Shown: piece by piece, positions 44,996 to 54,739 of the stretch
Position numbering within the stretch: position 1 is the first letter of the stretch
Layout: the number at the start of each line of letters is the position of its first letter
DNA from: an uncultured bacterium
GTDB lineage: Bacteria > Fidelibacterota > Marinisomatia > Marinisomatales > Marinisomataceae
Length of the DNA: 64,000 nt
Reading direction: 5' to 3'
Assembly (NCBI GenBank): GCA_943841495.1
Contig: CALSYL010000001.1
Coordinates: 118,501-182,500, forward strand
The notes under the pieces: model-generated
Seen by the model: the letters and a program-made list of their open reading frames with translations, nothing else
What the model was told of the DNA's origin: nothing
Databases searched by the model: none
Program-made: the position numbers and the translations under genes

Positions 44996-47062
44996 TTATC
45001 TGAAGTTCTTTAACAAGCTCATAAGATAAGGTTTGAAAATATATAATGATATTAATACTACAAATAAATTTGATATTTTTAACAATATTTTAAATAATGA
45101 ATTATCATATTTAAAAATCACTTTATTATTGCCAGCTTCAACATTCACCGCTCTTAAAACACCGTTTGCCTTAAGAATTTTTACTTCTTTATTATCTATA
45201 TAGGCTTTCCATCTATTTGGATAAAAAATTTCACTTAAAATTAATATTCCGCTATCTGCAGATTCATATTCTATGGCCACTTCATGTACATTCCATTCAG
45301 TATTTATTACTTTTCCAACGTGATACCTTTTTGGTTCAATATCTTTGATTACTGCAGTTTTCAAAGGATTAAAAGCGTTTGCAGTTAAATAATTATAAAT
45401 ATTATTATCTTCACTAATAACATCTTTAATAAACCAAGCTCTAGGTGCACTATTATTAAGACTATATATAAATACATTCATACTTCCATTAACAGAATTG
45501 AATTCAGTATTTTTTACAAAACTTAACATTGAATGGTTAATCTCAATTGGGCTAATAATATATTTAACATTCAACATTTGCATGACAGGAATTGACAAAA
45601 GATTATTAGAATTTTTCATCAGATTTGAGTAATGACCAAATTTAGCTGGATGGTATCCTCCAACAGATTCAATGCCATAATATTTAAATTTTGGATCAGT
45701 AAAAATAGCACCAGCAGGATAAATACGATTTAACCCTAAGTTTTCCTTTAAAAATATAATAGTTTCATCCTCTTCAAAGATTCTATCAAAATCATAATTG
45801 CTAATAATTTGGGTTTGTCCACCAGAGAAAGGTTGTGGATTAATGATCTGTGAATCTATTCTATAGATATCTATTAAAGAGATTATAAGAAATACATTCA
45901 TCACCAATTTAGTATTAATGTTTGAAAATTTATCTTTTAAAATTTTCAATAAATCATTTAGTCCAAATGCGCATAAGATGTATAAGCAAAAGTTAGATAT
46001 AATTAATATCATGCTTGGTACTCTGAAGCTGCTGAAAAAAGGTAAATAATTATAAAAGATTTTATAAAAATCTTCAAAGTATTTACCAAACGATAATAGA
46101 ATGCTAAAAAGTAAAATAATCCAAAAAAATACTCTTTCATTTTTAAATTTCTTTAATGAAAAGAAAGCAATTATTAATACTGTTATGCCTACATAGTTTG
46201 GATAGTCTGTAAATGGCATATATCCAGTATATGTTGAACCTCCAAAACCGTAAAAATGTGGTAAAATGTAGGTAATAAGCTCCCTAGGGTGCATTGACCA
46301 ATTTGTAGCATAATCAAAACTTCCAATTGCGCTAGATCGAATTGAAACCGATCTATAATCTAAAGATGGTAAGTAAATATGTGCGGCGAGAATAAATGCA
46401 ATGAAACAACCTGCGATAAAAAAGATGAAGTATTTATTATTTCTGTTTTTAAAAAATGAAAATATAAAATATGAACCAAGTAACATACATGCATAATAGG
46501 CGATTTGTACATGTGCTCTTTGTAACTGAAAACCAAGAAATAATGAAAAAATTAATAAATTAAAAATAGATTGATCTGATTTAAGTTTATGTAGGAAATA
46601 TAGAGTCCAAGGTAAATACGCGGCTGTCATCATTTGACTTCCATGCCCATAAACAATCATCGTTATTAAAAATGGATTGAACATCCATAATAGACCAATA
46701 GTAAATGAGATTTTTTTATTTGAAATTAATGTATCTACTAAATAGAGCATTCCAACACCAGAAAAAATTAAATGAATAAATTGAATATTTAAGTCAGATA
46801 CTCCAATCAAGTCTAAAAAATAACTTGGTAGATATAGAAGATTTACATATGTAAAAGCTTCTAAAGAAGGCATTCCAGAAAATATCCACGGTTGCCATTG
46901 TGGCCATTCCGATAATTGCTGTCTTACCTGATCAAGAATATGATGTATAGCATAAGGATTAAATGTATCTCCAGAAGCAAAAGTTTGGTCAAGAACAATT
47001 ACATCAAAGAACAAAAATATTATTGAAAAGATATAGATGGATATAAATATTACAAATTGCAT
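44996..47062 (-). CDS. Large multi-spanning membrane protein, YfhO-type
   Basis: 688 residues. About 12 hydrophobic segments fill residues 1-400, with a loop containing DTFNPYAIHHILDQ near the N-terminus typical of GT-C-like glycosyltransferase folds; a soluble region (about 400-645) ends with GILILSEIFYPNRWKAYIDNKEVKI and GVLRAVNVEAGNNKVIFKYD, the diagnostic YfhO/DUF C-terminus; a last membrane segment closes the protein. Family members are linked to glycosylation of surface polymers. The ATG overlaps the flippase stop by one base, and it ends the glycan cluster. Enzymatic activity is not proven. Confidence 0.75.
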   Translation of the reverse strand: MQFVIFISIYIFSIIFLFFDVIVLDQTFASGDTFNPYAIHHILDQVRQQLSEWPQWQPWIFSGMPSLEAFTYVNLLYLPSYFLDLIGVSDLNIQFIHLIFSGVGMLYLVDTLISNKKISFTIGLLWMFNPFLITMIVYGHGSQMMTAAYLPWTLYFLHKLKSDQSIFNLLIFSLFLGFQLQRAHVQIAYYACMLLGSYFIFSFFKNRNNKYFIFFIAGCFIAFILAAHIYLPSLDYRSVSIRSSAIGSFDYATNWSMHPRELITYILPHFYGFGGSTYTGYMPFTDYPNYVGITVLIIAFFSLKKFKNERVFFWIILLFSILLSFGKYFEDFYKIFYNYLPFFSSFRVPSMILIISNFCLYILCAFGLNDLLKILKDKFSNINTKLVMNVFLIISLIDIYRIDSQIINPQPFSGGQTQIISNYDFDRIFEEDETIIFLKENLGLNRIYPAGAIFTDPKFKYYGIESVGGYHPAKFGHYSNLMKNSNNLLSIPVMQMLNVKYIISPIEINHSMLSFVKNTEFNSVNGSMNVFIYSLNNSAPRAWFIKDVISEDNNIYNYLTANAFNPLKTAVIKDIEPKRYHVGKVINTEWNVHEVAIEYESADSGILILSEIFYPNRWKAYIDNKEVKILKANGVLRAVNVEAGNNKVIFKYDNSLFKILLKISNLFVVLISLYIFKPYLMSLLKNFR

Positions 47063-48573
47063 TACATCATTTTTGACTTAAGAGAATCAATAAAAATTAT
47101 ATCCTCTTTGTCAAATCCTAGCAAAAAATAAATAGTAAAATATGATGATATAACTAGCAACAGGTTTATTAATAAGTAAATCAACAAGTTAAAAACATTG
47201 CTTAGTTCAAAATAATTACTAAAAATTAAACTCAAGTATTGTATTACAACAAATGTTATAGCACCTGAAATGATAGGCTTTATCAATTTGAATGAAAATA
47301 AATTCAAATTCATCAATATAAGGTTTTCAAAATACCTAAGTGTACTAAGTACTATTAAAGCAAACGATGTTGCAAGAGCTGCTCCAGTTAGACCATAAAG
47401 CGGAATTAGAATTGAATTAGAAATAATATTTAAAACTAACGCAATTGATACATTTAAAAGATTAAACTTAGTATAACCACTCATTGTTAAAGTTGATGAT
47501 CCAAGCCCAAAAATTGTTTGAATAAATATTCCTAATAATAATACTTTTAATGCAAAATAATTTTGGAACTCTGTTCCAAAAACTAAAAGCATTGGTTCAG
47601 AAAAAATAAATAAAAAAATAAATATTGGAAGAGAAAATGCTAAAATATATTTAGAAGAAGACTGGTAAGACTCTTTCATGCCATTCTTATTTTTTTTGAA
47701 ATAGTGTTCTGAAAAAATAGGAGCAAATATTCCTGCAAATGCAAAAAGTATCATTCTTACTAAACCAGCTGTTCGTTCAATAGGATGATACATTCCTACT
47801 TCCGTAGCATTTGATAAAATTCCCAACATTATAATATCAATCCAATGCATTATAATTCCAATGGCAGATACAAACATCAGTGGAACTGAAAATTTTAAAA
47901 TATCTTTATCAACAGTAGTACCTATAATCTTACTTAAGCTAATTGAAGAAAAATTTGTTAAAAATTTTAATATAAACATCAACCCAATTATTGATGAAAC
48001 AACTGTTGGTAATAAAATTGATAGCTCAATACCAAGCAAAAAATATGAAGTAACAAATGCAATCAATAATGTTAAAGGATTAACAATTTGATTAACAAAT
48101 ATTTTATATTTTAAAATTTTGAAAGCTTGGGTAGCAAATGAAGATATTAGCGTTAGAACTGTAAACGGTAGACTGATTGCGAAAACCTTAATAACTGTTA
48201 TTAAAAATGAATCTTCATTAAGAATTTCATTAACAATTTTTTCTGCGCTTAAAAATAATAAAACAGCTATTAATATACTTGATATTAGTCCAATTTTTAG
48301 TGAAGTATAAATTGAACGATCCACATTAACTTTGTCTTCAGTATCTCTACTAACAAAGCGCAACACCCCATTATCCAAACCTAATAATGCAAGTATTTCT
48401 GCTATTCTAGTAATAGCATTTCCAAGCGAATATAATCCAAGCATTTGTGCTCCTAGAAATCTTGCCATAATGATTGAGAACATATATCTAAAAACAGACC
48501 CTAATGACATTCCAGAAAAAGATAGGAACGCTTCACTTAATATAATTTTTTGATTTGATTCTTTTTCAATCAT
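47062..48573 (-). CDS. Polysaccharide flippase (MOP superfamily, Wzx-like)
   Basis: 503 residues with about 14 membrane segments; the N-terminal FRYMFSIIMARFLGAQMLGLYSLGNAI pattern is typical of the polysaccharide transport family. Would flip lipid-linked glycan units across the inner membrane. The open frame reaches 48630, but the ATG at 48573 overlaps the preceding glycosyltransferase stop as ATGA, so I chose it. Neighbouring glycosyltransferases and YfhO-type protein support a surface-glycan role. Confidence 0.85.
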   Translation of the reverse strand: MIEKESNQKIILSEAFLSFSGMSLGSVFRYMFSIIMARFLGAQMLGLYSLGNAITRIAEILALLGLDNGVLRFVSRDTEDKVNVDRSIYTSLKIGLISSILIAVLLFLSAEKIVNEILNEDSFLITVIKVFAISLPFTVLTLISSFATQAFKILKYKIFVNQIVNPLTLLIAFVTSYFLLGIELSILLPTVVSSIIGLMFILKFLTNFSSISLSKIIGTTVDKDILKFSVPLMFVSAIGIIMHWIDIIMLGILSNATEVGMYHPIERTAGLVRMILFAFAGIFAPIFSEHYFKKNKNGMKESYQSSSKYILAFSLPIFIFLFIFSEPMLLVFGTEFQNYFALKVLLLGIFIQTIFGLGSSTLTMSGYTKFNLLNVSIALVLNIISNSILIPLYGLTGAALATSFALIVLSTLRYFENLILMNLNLFSFKLIKPIISGAITFVVIQYLSLIFSNYFELSNVFNLLIYLLINLLLVISSYFTIYFLLGFDKEDIIFIDSLKSKMM

Positions 48574-49418
48574 TTTTCTCTTAAATATAACCATCTTATA
48601 AATTGATAAGGTAGATGAATTAATATCCAATATATGCTAATAGATAGTAGTTGAATACCAGTTGCATGCTTCCAAAACAATTTTAACTGACTCTGAAGTT
48701 TTAATTTATTTTTTTGAAATGAATGCTCACCCAATGATTGAGACACTCTATGTAAAATAATAGATTTAGGATTATATATTATTGTTCTATTTAAAGATTT
48801 TGCTCTTAATGACAAATCTACATCTTCACAGTACATGTTAAAATCAAGATCGAAAAAATTTAGTTTTTTGAAATCGGTATACTTAATACAAAAACAACAA
48901 CCAGTTGCATAATCAGTTTCATTTATAAAAGAGTATTTGGGGCCATCAAAATCTCTAATACCCACATGATTAATTATACCACTCCATAGATTTACTTTTC
49001 CTCCAGCATACCATATTTTATTTATATTTGAAGCGTAAAGAATTTTAGGAACTGATATAATTGATTTTTTATCTTTTAACAATGGGGATATGAGCTCATC
49101 AATGAAATCAATGCTAACAATTGTATCATCATTTAATAAAATAATATATTCATTTTCTGAAAAAACTATTTGGGTTAACGCTGAATTGTAGCCACCAGCA
49201 TATCTAAGATTTTGCTTATTTGTAATTACTGAATAATCAGGAAATTTATCTGATAACATTGAAGAAGTATTGTCTGTAGAACAATTATCAACTATTGATA
49301 TTTTTAAATCATCTCTATCAATTTTATTAACTGACTCTAAGCATTTTTCAAGAATATTAGAATTGTTCCACGTAAGGACTATCAAATGAATTGATACTTT
49401 TTTTTCGCTACTTATCAT
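48570..49418 (-). CDS. Glycosyltransferase family 2 (rhamnosyltransferase-like)
   Basis: 282 residues, GT-A fold. The N-terminus HLIVLTWNNSNILEKCLESV and SIVDNCSTDNTS are standard GT2 features; the metal-binding DxD-type motif is LLNDDT; the acceptor-side motif YCEDVDLSLRAK and the following LHRVSQS resemble WbbL-type rhamnosyltransferases. Two C-terminal hydrophobic helices could attach it to the membrane. ATG at 49418 overlaps the upstream gene by 11 bases. Donor sugar not known. Confidence 0.85.
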   Translation of the reverse strand: MISSEKKVSIHLIVLTWNNSNILEKCLESVNKIDRDDLKISIVDNCSTDNTSSMLSDKFPDYSVITNKQNLRYAGGYNSALTQIVFSENEYIILLNDDTIVSIDFIDELISPLLKDKKSIISVPKILYASNINKIWYAGGKVNLWSGIINHVGIRDFDGPKYSFINETDYATGCCFCIKYTDFKKLNFFDLDFNMYCEDVDLSLRAKSLNRTIIYNPKSIILHRVSQSLGEHSFQKNKLKLQSQLKLFWKHATGIQLLSISIYWILIHLPYQFIRWLYLREK

Positions 49419-50529
49419 TTAGCTGCAAACTTTCTTCAAACTTATCCCAAGTAAAATTCTTTTTATGATTTTTAATATTATCACTCATTGATTGATACAA
49501 ATTATTGTTGAAATATTTTTCAATTATAGCTGAAATATCTTCTGGTTTAAGCGATGAAACAAAACCAGTCTGATTATTTAAAATATAATCTTTAAGTCCT
49601 CCATTTGAGGAAACTAATGATGGAATATTAAAGTTCATTGATAAGGATAATACACCACTTTGAGTAGATTTCTTATATGGTAAAACAACTAAATCAGATG
49701 ATAAAAAATATTTTTTCAAATTATGTTCCTCAACAAAATTATTATCAAAAATAAAAAATTCTTGAAGACCTAATTTATTAATTTGAAGAAAATATTTTTT
49801 CATACTCATATATGGCTCGCCAACTATTAATACTTTTAATGTTGGAATTGTTTTTTTTAACAGACTAATAGAATTAATTAAAATATCTAAACCTTTATAT
49901 GATCTTATAAGACCAAAAAATAAAATTACATGATTTCTATCTAAGCCTAATTCATTCTTGAATACATTGCGATCAAGTTCATTAAATTGTTTGTTATAAA
50001 TTGGATGAAATGATTTTAAAATTTTTCCTTTAACTTTGAGGTTTATAATTTTATTCTTTTCTTTATCATTCATTGTTACAATGTGAGTAGCTTGCTTTAG
50101 CATTTTTTTAACTAAATACTTTTCAAAAGGAAATCGTTCATGTGATTCCGCATTATGCATTAAAAAGTATATTTTTTTACTCTTTAATCTTTTAGATAAA
50201 TATGAAAACATTAATGCGAAAAATGGATGCCAATATGAAATGATAATTACATCAGCATCAAATTGATTTATATACTTTATAGCCCTGTTCCAGGAAAAAA
50301 CACTTAAAGGATTTAAAATTCTTCTAGAAATATTATTACTATTTAATTTTTTATTTACAGTTTGTGATTTTCCTGGAAATAAGAAATTAGGGTATAGTTT
50401 TTTAAAATTAATTACTTCTATATTGTGAGAAATTTTTAATTGTTTTATTAGGTCTTTATGAAAATCAGAAATACCTCCTCTAAAAGGAAAATAAGGACCT
50501 ATTGAAGCTATTTTTAATGGTTTATTCAA
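49408..50529 (-). CDS. Glycosyltransferase family 4
   Basis: 373 residues, GT-B fold. N-terminal SIGPYFPFRGGISDFHKDL is the usual GT4 glycine-rich loop; the C-terminal donor-binding half shows ILFFGLIRSYKGLDILI, LVVLPYKKSTQSGVLSLSM and PSLVSSNGGLKDYI. The start is TTG at 50529, within the last codons of the upstream gene (8-base overlap); no better start was found. Part of the glycan cluster; sugar donor unknown. Confidence 0.85.
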   Translation of the reverse strand: MNKPLKIASIGPYFPFRGGISDFHKDLIKQLKISHNIEVINFKKLYPNFLFPGKSQTVNKKLNSNNISRRILNPLSVFSWNRAIKYINQFDADVIIISYWHPFFALMFSYLSKRLKSKKIYFLMHNAESHERFPFEKYLVKKMLKQATHIVTMNDKEKNKIINLKVKGKILKSFHPIYNKQFNELDRNVFKNELGLDRNHVILFFGLIRSYKGLDILINSISLLKKTIPTLKVLIVGEPYMSMKKYFLQINKLGLQEFFIFDNNFVEEHNLKKYFLSSDLVVLPYKKSTQSGVLSLSMNFNIPSLVSSNGGLKDYILNNQTGFVSSLKPEDISAIIEKYFNNNLYQSMSDNIKNHKKNFTWDKFEESLQLNDK

Positions 50530-51445
50530 TTATTTCTTTAATGAAATTTTTTGTTTTTTGATTTTTATTAACGATTATTTCACCTATTAAACCAAAAGTA
50601 AAAAGTTGAACACCAGTAATAATTAATAGACTGCCAAAAATTATCATAGCAATATGCTGTTGAAATGATTCCTGAAGAAAATACTTTAAATATAAAACAT
50701 AAAATTCTGCAATTATACCAGCCAATATTGTTAAAAACCCAATCATGCCAAAGAAGTGGAGTGGTCTATCCATATACTTACCTAAAAATAATATTGTTAA
50801 GAAATCAAAGAAACCATGTTTATATCTTTCGGTTCCATACTTTGATTCACCAAATTCTCTTTTTCTATGTTTGACTGCAACTTCAGCAACGCTAAAGTTT
50901 TTTTGATGTGCTAGCAAAGGAATATATCTATGTCTTCCTCCATAAAGATTTAAAGATTCGGCAACTTCTCTTTTAAAAATTTTAATACCCGTATTTGAAT
51001 CTTTTATTTTTAATCCACTGAAAACTCTAATGAAGAAATTGAAGATTTTTGAAGCTATTCTTTTTTCAAGCGGGTCTAACCTATCAATTTTCCAACCTAC
51101 TACTAGATCATATTTTTTAGATTTATCAATTAACTTTATAAGTTCCTTTGGATCGTCTTGTAGGTCTGCATCTAAAGTTGCAATCAACTCCCCAGAAGAA
51201 GATTCAATACCAGCTTGTAAAGCAACTGATTTACCGTAGTTTCTATAAAGACCAACCATTTTCCAGGATGAATTTTCTGATATAGCTTTTTCTATAATTT
51301 TTTGAGAATTATCTGTAGATCCATCATTTACAAATACAATTTGAACATGTGAACTATTACCAAATTCGTTTTTAAGTTCATTAAAAAGAGCTGGAAGTGA
51401 TTCAGCTTCGTTGAAGACCGGTATTATGATTGAAAGACTTTTCAT
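50522..51445 (-). CDS. Polyprenyl-phosphate glycosyltransferase (DPM1/GtrB-like GT2)
   Basis: 307 residues. Catalytic GT2 domain (about 1-220) with IIIPVFNEAESLPAL, FVNDGSTDNS, the TLDADLQDDP motif and RHRYIPLL; two C-terminal membrane segments (about 230-250 and 268-290) as in GtrB/ArnC-type enzymes that load a sugar onto polyprenyl phosphate. The ATG overlaps the upstream lipoprotein stop by one base. Together with the YfhO-type protein, a polyprenyl-P-sugar donor route is plausible. Confidence 0.87.
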   Translation of the reverse strand: MKSLSIIIPVFNEAESLPALFNELKNEFGNSSHVQIVFVNDGSTDNSQKIIEKAISENSSWKMVGLYRNYGKSVALQAGIESSSGELIATLDADLQDDPKELIKLIDKSKKYDLVVGWKIDRLDPLEKRIASKIFNFFIRVFSGLKIKDSNTGIKIFKREVAESLNLYGGRHRYIPLLAHQKNFSVAEVAVKHRKREFGESKYGTERYKHGFFDFLTILFLGKYMDRPLHFFGMIGFLTILAGIIAEFYVLYLKYFLQESFQQHIAMIIFGSLLIITGVQLFTFGLIGEIIVNKNQKTKNFIKEIIE

Positions 51446-52008
51446 TATTTAAAATTTCTTTTATTAAACTTCATACTATAAGTTTGTTTTTCGTTATTAA
51501 GTGAAAATACAATCTCATTCAAATAATTACTACCATCAATTGAAATCAGCTTTGTTGATACAATATAGGCATTTTGCAATTTGACGTCCATTTGACTTAA
51601 AATTTTTGGATCGCCCCATAGGATATATTTATAAAAGTTGGAGTCTATAGCACTTGATATGGGGAAAAATCTATTAAATTCATCCTCCGATATTTCAATT
51701 TTTTTTCGAACATTTAAATAACGAATAACGCCATTATTCACTTCAATCATATAGTTTCTTCTTCCTAAAAAATCTTTAAAAATAATCAACGATGAATTAT
51801 TGGATGATTCAAAAATAAATGATGATGTAAAATTAGATTTTCCATTTCCAGTTAAAATTCCAGAACCAATAACTCGTTGAAAATTTTTCTCTAGTTCTTC
51901 AATTTGGACATTTTTTTGTGAATCAATTATTTGAAAATCACTATTAGTTGAACATGAAGTAATAATACATAACGCAGTTATTATAAATACTTTGTTACTG
52001 ATTTTCAT
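51445..52008 (-). CDS. Small predicted lipoprotein, LolB/DUF4292-like
   Basis: 187 residues. Signal peptide with lipobox (ALCIITSC, Cys about 19), then an all-beta pattern of alternating strands (GSGILTGNGKSNFTSSFIFESS, SLIIFKDFLGRRNYMIEV, NEIVFSLNNEKQTYSMKF) that resembles the LolA/LolB half-barrel fold or DUF4292. If so it may help place lipoproteins or other lipids at the outer membrane. The ATG overlaps the TPR gene by 14 bases, an association also common for LolB-like proteins. Sequence similarity is too weak to be firm. Confidence 0.6.
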   Translation of the reverse strand: MKISNKVFIITALCIITSCSTNSDFQIIDSQKNVQIEELEKNFQRVIGSGILTGNGKSNFTSSFIFESSNNSSLIIFKDFLGRRNYMIEVNNGVIRYLNVRKKIEISEDEFNRFFPISSAIDSNFYKYILWGDPKILSQMDVKLQNAYIVSTKLISIDGSNYLNEIVFSLNNEKQTYSMKFNKRNFK

Positions 52009-53605
52009 TTGAAGATATTTTTGAAATTAAATCTTCATTGTTTTCATCTAGTAACAATGCTTTTTGATAAAATATTAATGCTTCACTTTCTTCATTTAAG
52101 TCCATAAGAATATCACCATAATGTTCAAGAATCACTGCACTAGTATCGTCATATAAAATTGCTTTACTAATAAATTCTTTTGCTTTTTCAAGATCAGATA
52201 ATTTATAGTATATCCAACCAATGGTGTCAAGATATGCAGATGTTTGAGGGCTTATTTCAATTGCCTTCTTTGACAGTCTTAATGCATATTCTAAATCCTC
52301 TCCTCTTTCAACTAAGCTATAGGCAAAATTATTGTAAGCTTGAGCGTCTTGATCATTGATAGTAATAAGCTTTGTATATAAATCATCTGATTTTTCCCAT
52401 TTTTCATTCTGATCATATGTCATAGCTAAACCATGCATAGATGCAATTGATTCACTATCTATTGTAAATGATTTTAAATAATATTTTTCAGCATTTTCAA
52501 AGTTTTGAATTGAATAATTTGCAAGCCCTAAAAAATAATTAACTTCAAAATCTTCAGGAAATAATGAGGATGCAATATTTAATTCATCAATAGCTTCAGA
52601 ATATCTTTGTAGGCTAATTAAAGCCAAAGATGAATTAATATAGCCTTCTTTGTCGTTTGGATAGTACGATGAGTGTCTTCTTGATACCTCTAATGCTAAA
52701 TCATTTCTAGCCATTTCTCTATACACTAAAGACAAATAATATAATGCAAATCTATCTTCATCTTTTTTGGATAATGATTTATTCAAATATTCTTCTGCTA
52801 ATTGAAATCTGCCAGCTCTAATATATTCAAGAGCAATTTGATTGAATAGATTGTTATAGAATGGATTTGCTTTTAACTCTTCTATTTCAAGCAGCTCAAT
52901 AAGCTCTTCAACATTTCCACCGCTTTTTGATTCCAGAAATCCCCTCATGTATTCTGAATTTGATGGATCAGCTAATAATAGTTTTTTGAAGATTTTTGGT
53001 AAATCCCTATGATTTTCATTATATGCTAATTGAGCTGCTACTTCCAAAGGCAGAATTAACTCATTATTAACATTATATGCTTCTTGATAATAGAGCAAAG
53101 CCCCGTCAATATCATTTAATTCAGCTTTTAAATCTCCAATGATAAATAACACATCAGCATTTTTAGGATTTTTTAGTGAAATCTCATTAAAAACTTCCAA
53201 TGATAATTCATAGTTATTGAGCGCTATATACTTTTTACCTAATGATATTTTATAGTCAATAGCATTATCATCAAGAAAAATTGCTTTTTTAGCTAAAAAG
53301 ATACTTTTATCATATTTTTGAAGCATCCAATAAGCTTCTGACATATTAAAGTAAACTTCAGGAGAACTTGAACCAGCTTCTATAGAATCTTGAAATTCAA
53401 TGATTGCTCTAGCATAATCTCCCTGTTCAAAGAAAAGCATTCCATCCATGAAAAATTGAACACCTGCAAAATTATCATTAGTTGAATCTGTACTTTCTGA
53501 TTCAATTATTGCATTATTGACTGAAGAATCTGAAACTTCATTAATATTGGTAGCGCAAGACGCTATGAATATTGAAATAATAATTAATAAAAAATATATT
53601 CGCAT
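51995..53605 (-). CDS. TPR-repeat lipoprotein
   Basis: 536 residues. Signal peptide with lipobox (IFIASC, Cys about 17), then at least twelve tetratricopeptide repeats from about residue 47 to the C-terminus (for example GDYARAIIEFQDSIEAG, QNFENAEKYYLKSFTID, SDLEKAKEFISKAILYD). Such all-TPR lipoproteins act as scaffolds in the envelope. 49 bases after the anti-sigma stop, so it may be a target of that sigma unit. Partner unknown. Confidence 0.83.
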   Translation of the reverse strand: MRIYFLLIIISIFIASCATNINEVSDSSVNNAIIESESTDSTNDNFAGVQFFMDGMLFFEQGDYARAIIEFQDSIEAGSSSPEVYFNMSEAYWMLQKYDKSIFLAKKAIFLDDNAIDYKISLGKKYIALNNYELSLEVFNEISLKNPKNADVLFIIGDLKAELNDIDGALLYYQEAYNVNNELILPLEVAAQLAYNENHRDLPKIFKKLLLADPSNSEYMRGFLESKSGGNVEELIELLEIEELKANPFYNNLFNQIALEYIRAGRFQLAEEYLNKSLSKKDEDRFALYYLSLVYREMARNDLALEVSRRHSSYYPNDKEGYINSSLALISLQRYSEAIDELNIASSLFPEDFEVNYFLGLANYSIQNFENAEKYYLKSFTIDSESIASMHGLAMTYDQNEKWEKSDDLYTKLITINDQDAQAYNNFAYSLVERGEDLEYALRLSKKAIEISPQTSAYLDTIGWIYYKLSDLEKAKEFISKAILYDDTSAVILEHYGDILMDLNEESEALIFYQKALLLDENNEDLISKISSNENQ

Positions 53606-53654
53606 AACTATGCAAATTACATCTGGAGAAGGATATTTACAATTTTATGAAAAA

Positions 53655-54125
53655 TTAATCTTTATCAGTAACAAATGATCCATTTACATCATTCAAAATA
53701 TCAATATCTTTTATTTCAGGAGTAGTTTGATCTTCTGAATTAACTTCCTCTATTGATGTGTCTTCATCAGCAACTAGATAAGCAGAATCAGTGGGTTGAA
53801 GCAAATATGCTGATAGTATAAAAATACACATTACTGATAGAGTGAGATAAACAAAATTTTGTCTAGAAAAACCAAAAATACCAGAGGTTGATTTATCGCT
53901 TTTGTTTAAGGCATTAATTTTATTATTAAGATTTTTTTCAAAATTTTCTGAGACTTTTAAGGTAGGAGCATTATTCATTGCAGCTATTGCAGTTCGAACA
54001 GAATCAATTTTAGTTTGGTATTGAGGGTTGTCTTTCAGAAATTTTTCAAACTCATTACGCTCTTTTATATCCATTGAATTCTCAATCCAGTCAGAAATTC
54101 TATCTTCAAATTTATTATAATCCAT
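53655..54125 (-). CDS. Putative membrane anti-sigma factor
   Basis: 156 residues: cytoplasmic part (about 1-88) with an anti-sigma-like helical N-terminus (FEDRISDWIENSMDIKERNEFEKFL), one membrane segment (about 90-109), and a short acidic periplasmic tail. The zinc-binding HxxxCxxC motif of ZAS-type anti-sigma factors is absent. The ATG overlaps the sigma gene stop by one base (TAATG), the standard arrangement for a sigma/anti-sigma pair. Function is inferred mainly from topology and position. Confidence 0.7.
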   Translation of the reverse strand: MDYNKFEDRISDWIENSMDIKERNEFEKFLKDNPQYQTKIDSVRTAIAAMNNAPTLKVSENFEKNLNNKINALNKSDKSTSGIFGFSRQNFVYLTLSVMCIFILSAYLLQPTDSAYLVADEDTSIEEVNSEDQTTPEIKDIDILNDVNGSFVTDKD

Positions 54126-54739
54126 TAATTCTCCTTAAAATGTTTCATCTTTTCTGCCAATTGTATTCGACCTCTATTAATTCTAGATTTTATCGTTCCA
54201 ATCGGTATTTCTAGTATCTTACTAATTTCATCATATGAAAGTTCCTGAAAATCTCTTAAAACCACAGCCATTCTAAAATTTTCAGGAATCTCATCTAGAA
54301 ATTTATTTAACTGATCAATTGCAATCTCATTTTGCACTTTTACGTCCAAAGATTGTTCTTTTGAGTTTATATCAATAACCTTTCCGTCTTCAGTCCATAA
54401 AGAGTCAGTTTGTTTTCTTTTATTTTTTCTCAACTCTGTTAAAGCATTATTTTTAGCTATAGTAAAAATCCATGTTGAAAATTTTGCTATTTTTTTATAG
54501 TAACTTGCATGCGTATACAATTTAATAAGGGTATCTTGTACTACATCCTCTGCTTGCTCTCTATTATTGAAATATCTAAATACAAAATTAAGGAGTCTGT
54601 CCTTATATCTTTTAACTAGTTCATTATAAGCATTTATATCACCTTCTTGGAATCTCAGAATAAGTTTTTCGTCTGATAATTTAAACTTATCCTTCACTTT
54701 TAAAGACTCCGTTGATAATATTTGTAAATTCTGCTTCAT
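54125..54739 (-). CDS. ECF RNA polymerase sigma factor (RpoE-like)
   Basis: 204 residues. Sigma region 2 (about 27-95) includes FVFRYFNNREQAEDVVQDTLIKLY and FSTWIFTIAKNNALTELRK; region 4 (about 150-200) includes ELSYDEISKILEIPIGTIKSRINRGR, the promoter -35 binding helix-turn-helix. The ATG at 54739 lies 53 bases inside holA; a GTG at 54697 with GGAG upstream would give an 11-base overlap like other junctions here and is an equally good start. Probably controls envelope genes; the next gene looks like its anti-sigma factor. Confidence 0.9.
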   Translation of the reverse strand: MKQNLQILSTESLKVKDKFKLSDEKLILRFQEGDINAYNELVKRYKDRLLNFVFRYFNNREQAEDVVQDTLIKLYTHASYYKKIAKFSTWIFTIAKNNALTELRKNKRKQTDSLWTEDGKVIDINSKEQSLDVKVQNEIAIDQLNKFLDEIPENFRMAVVLRDFQELSYDEISKILEIPIGTIKSRINRGRIQLAEKMKHFKEN

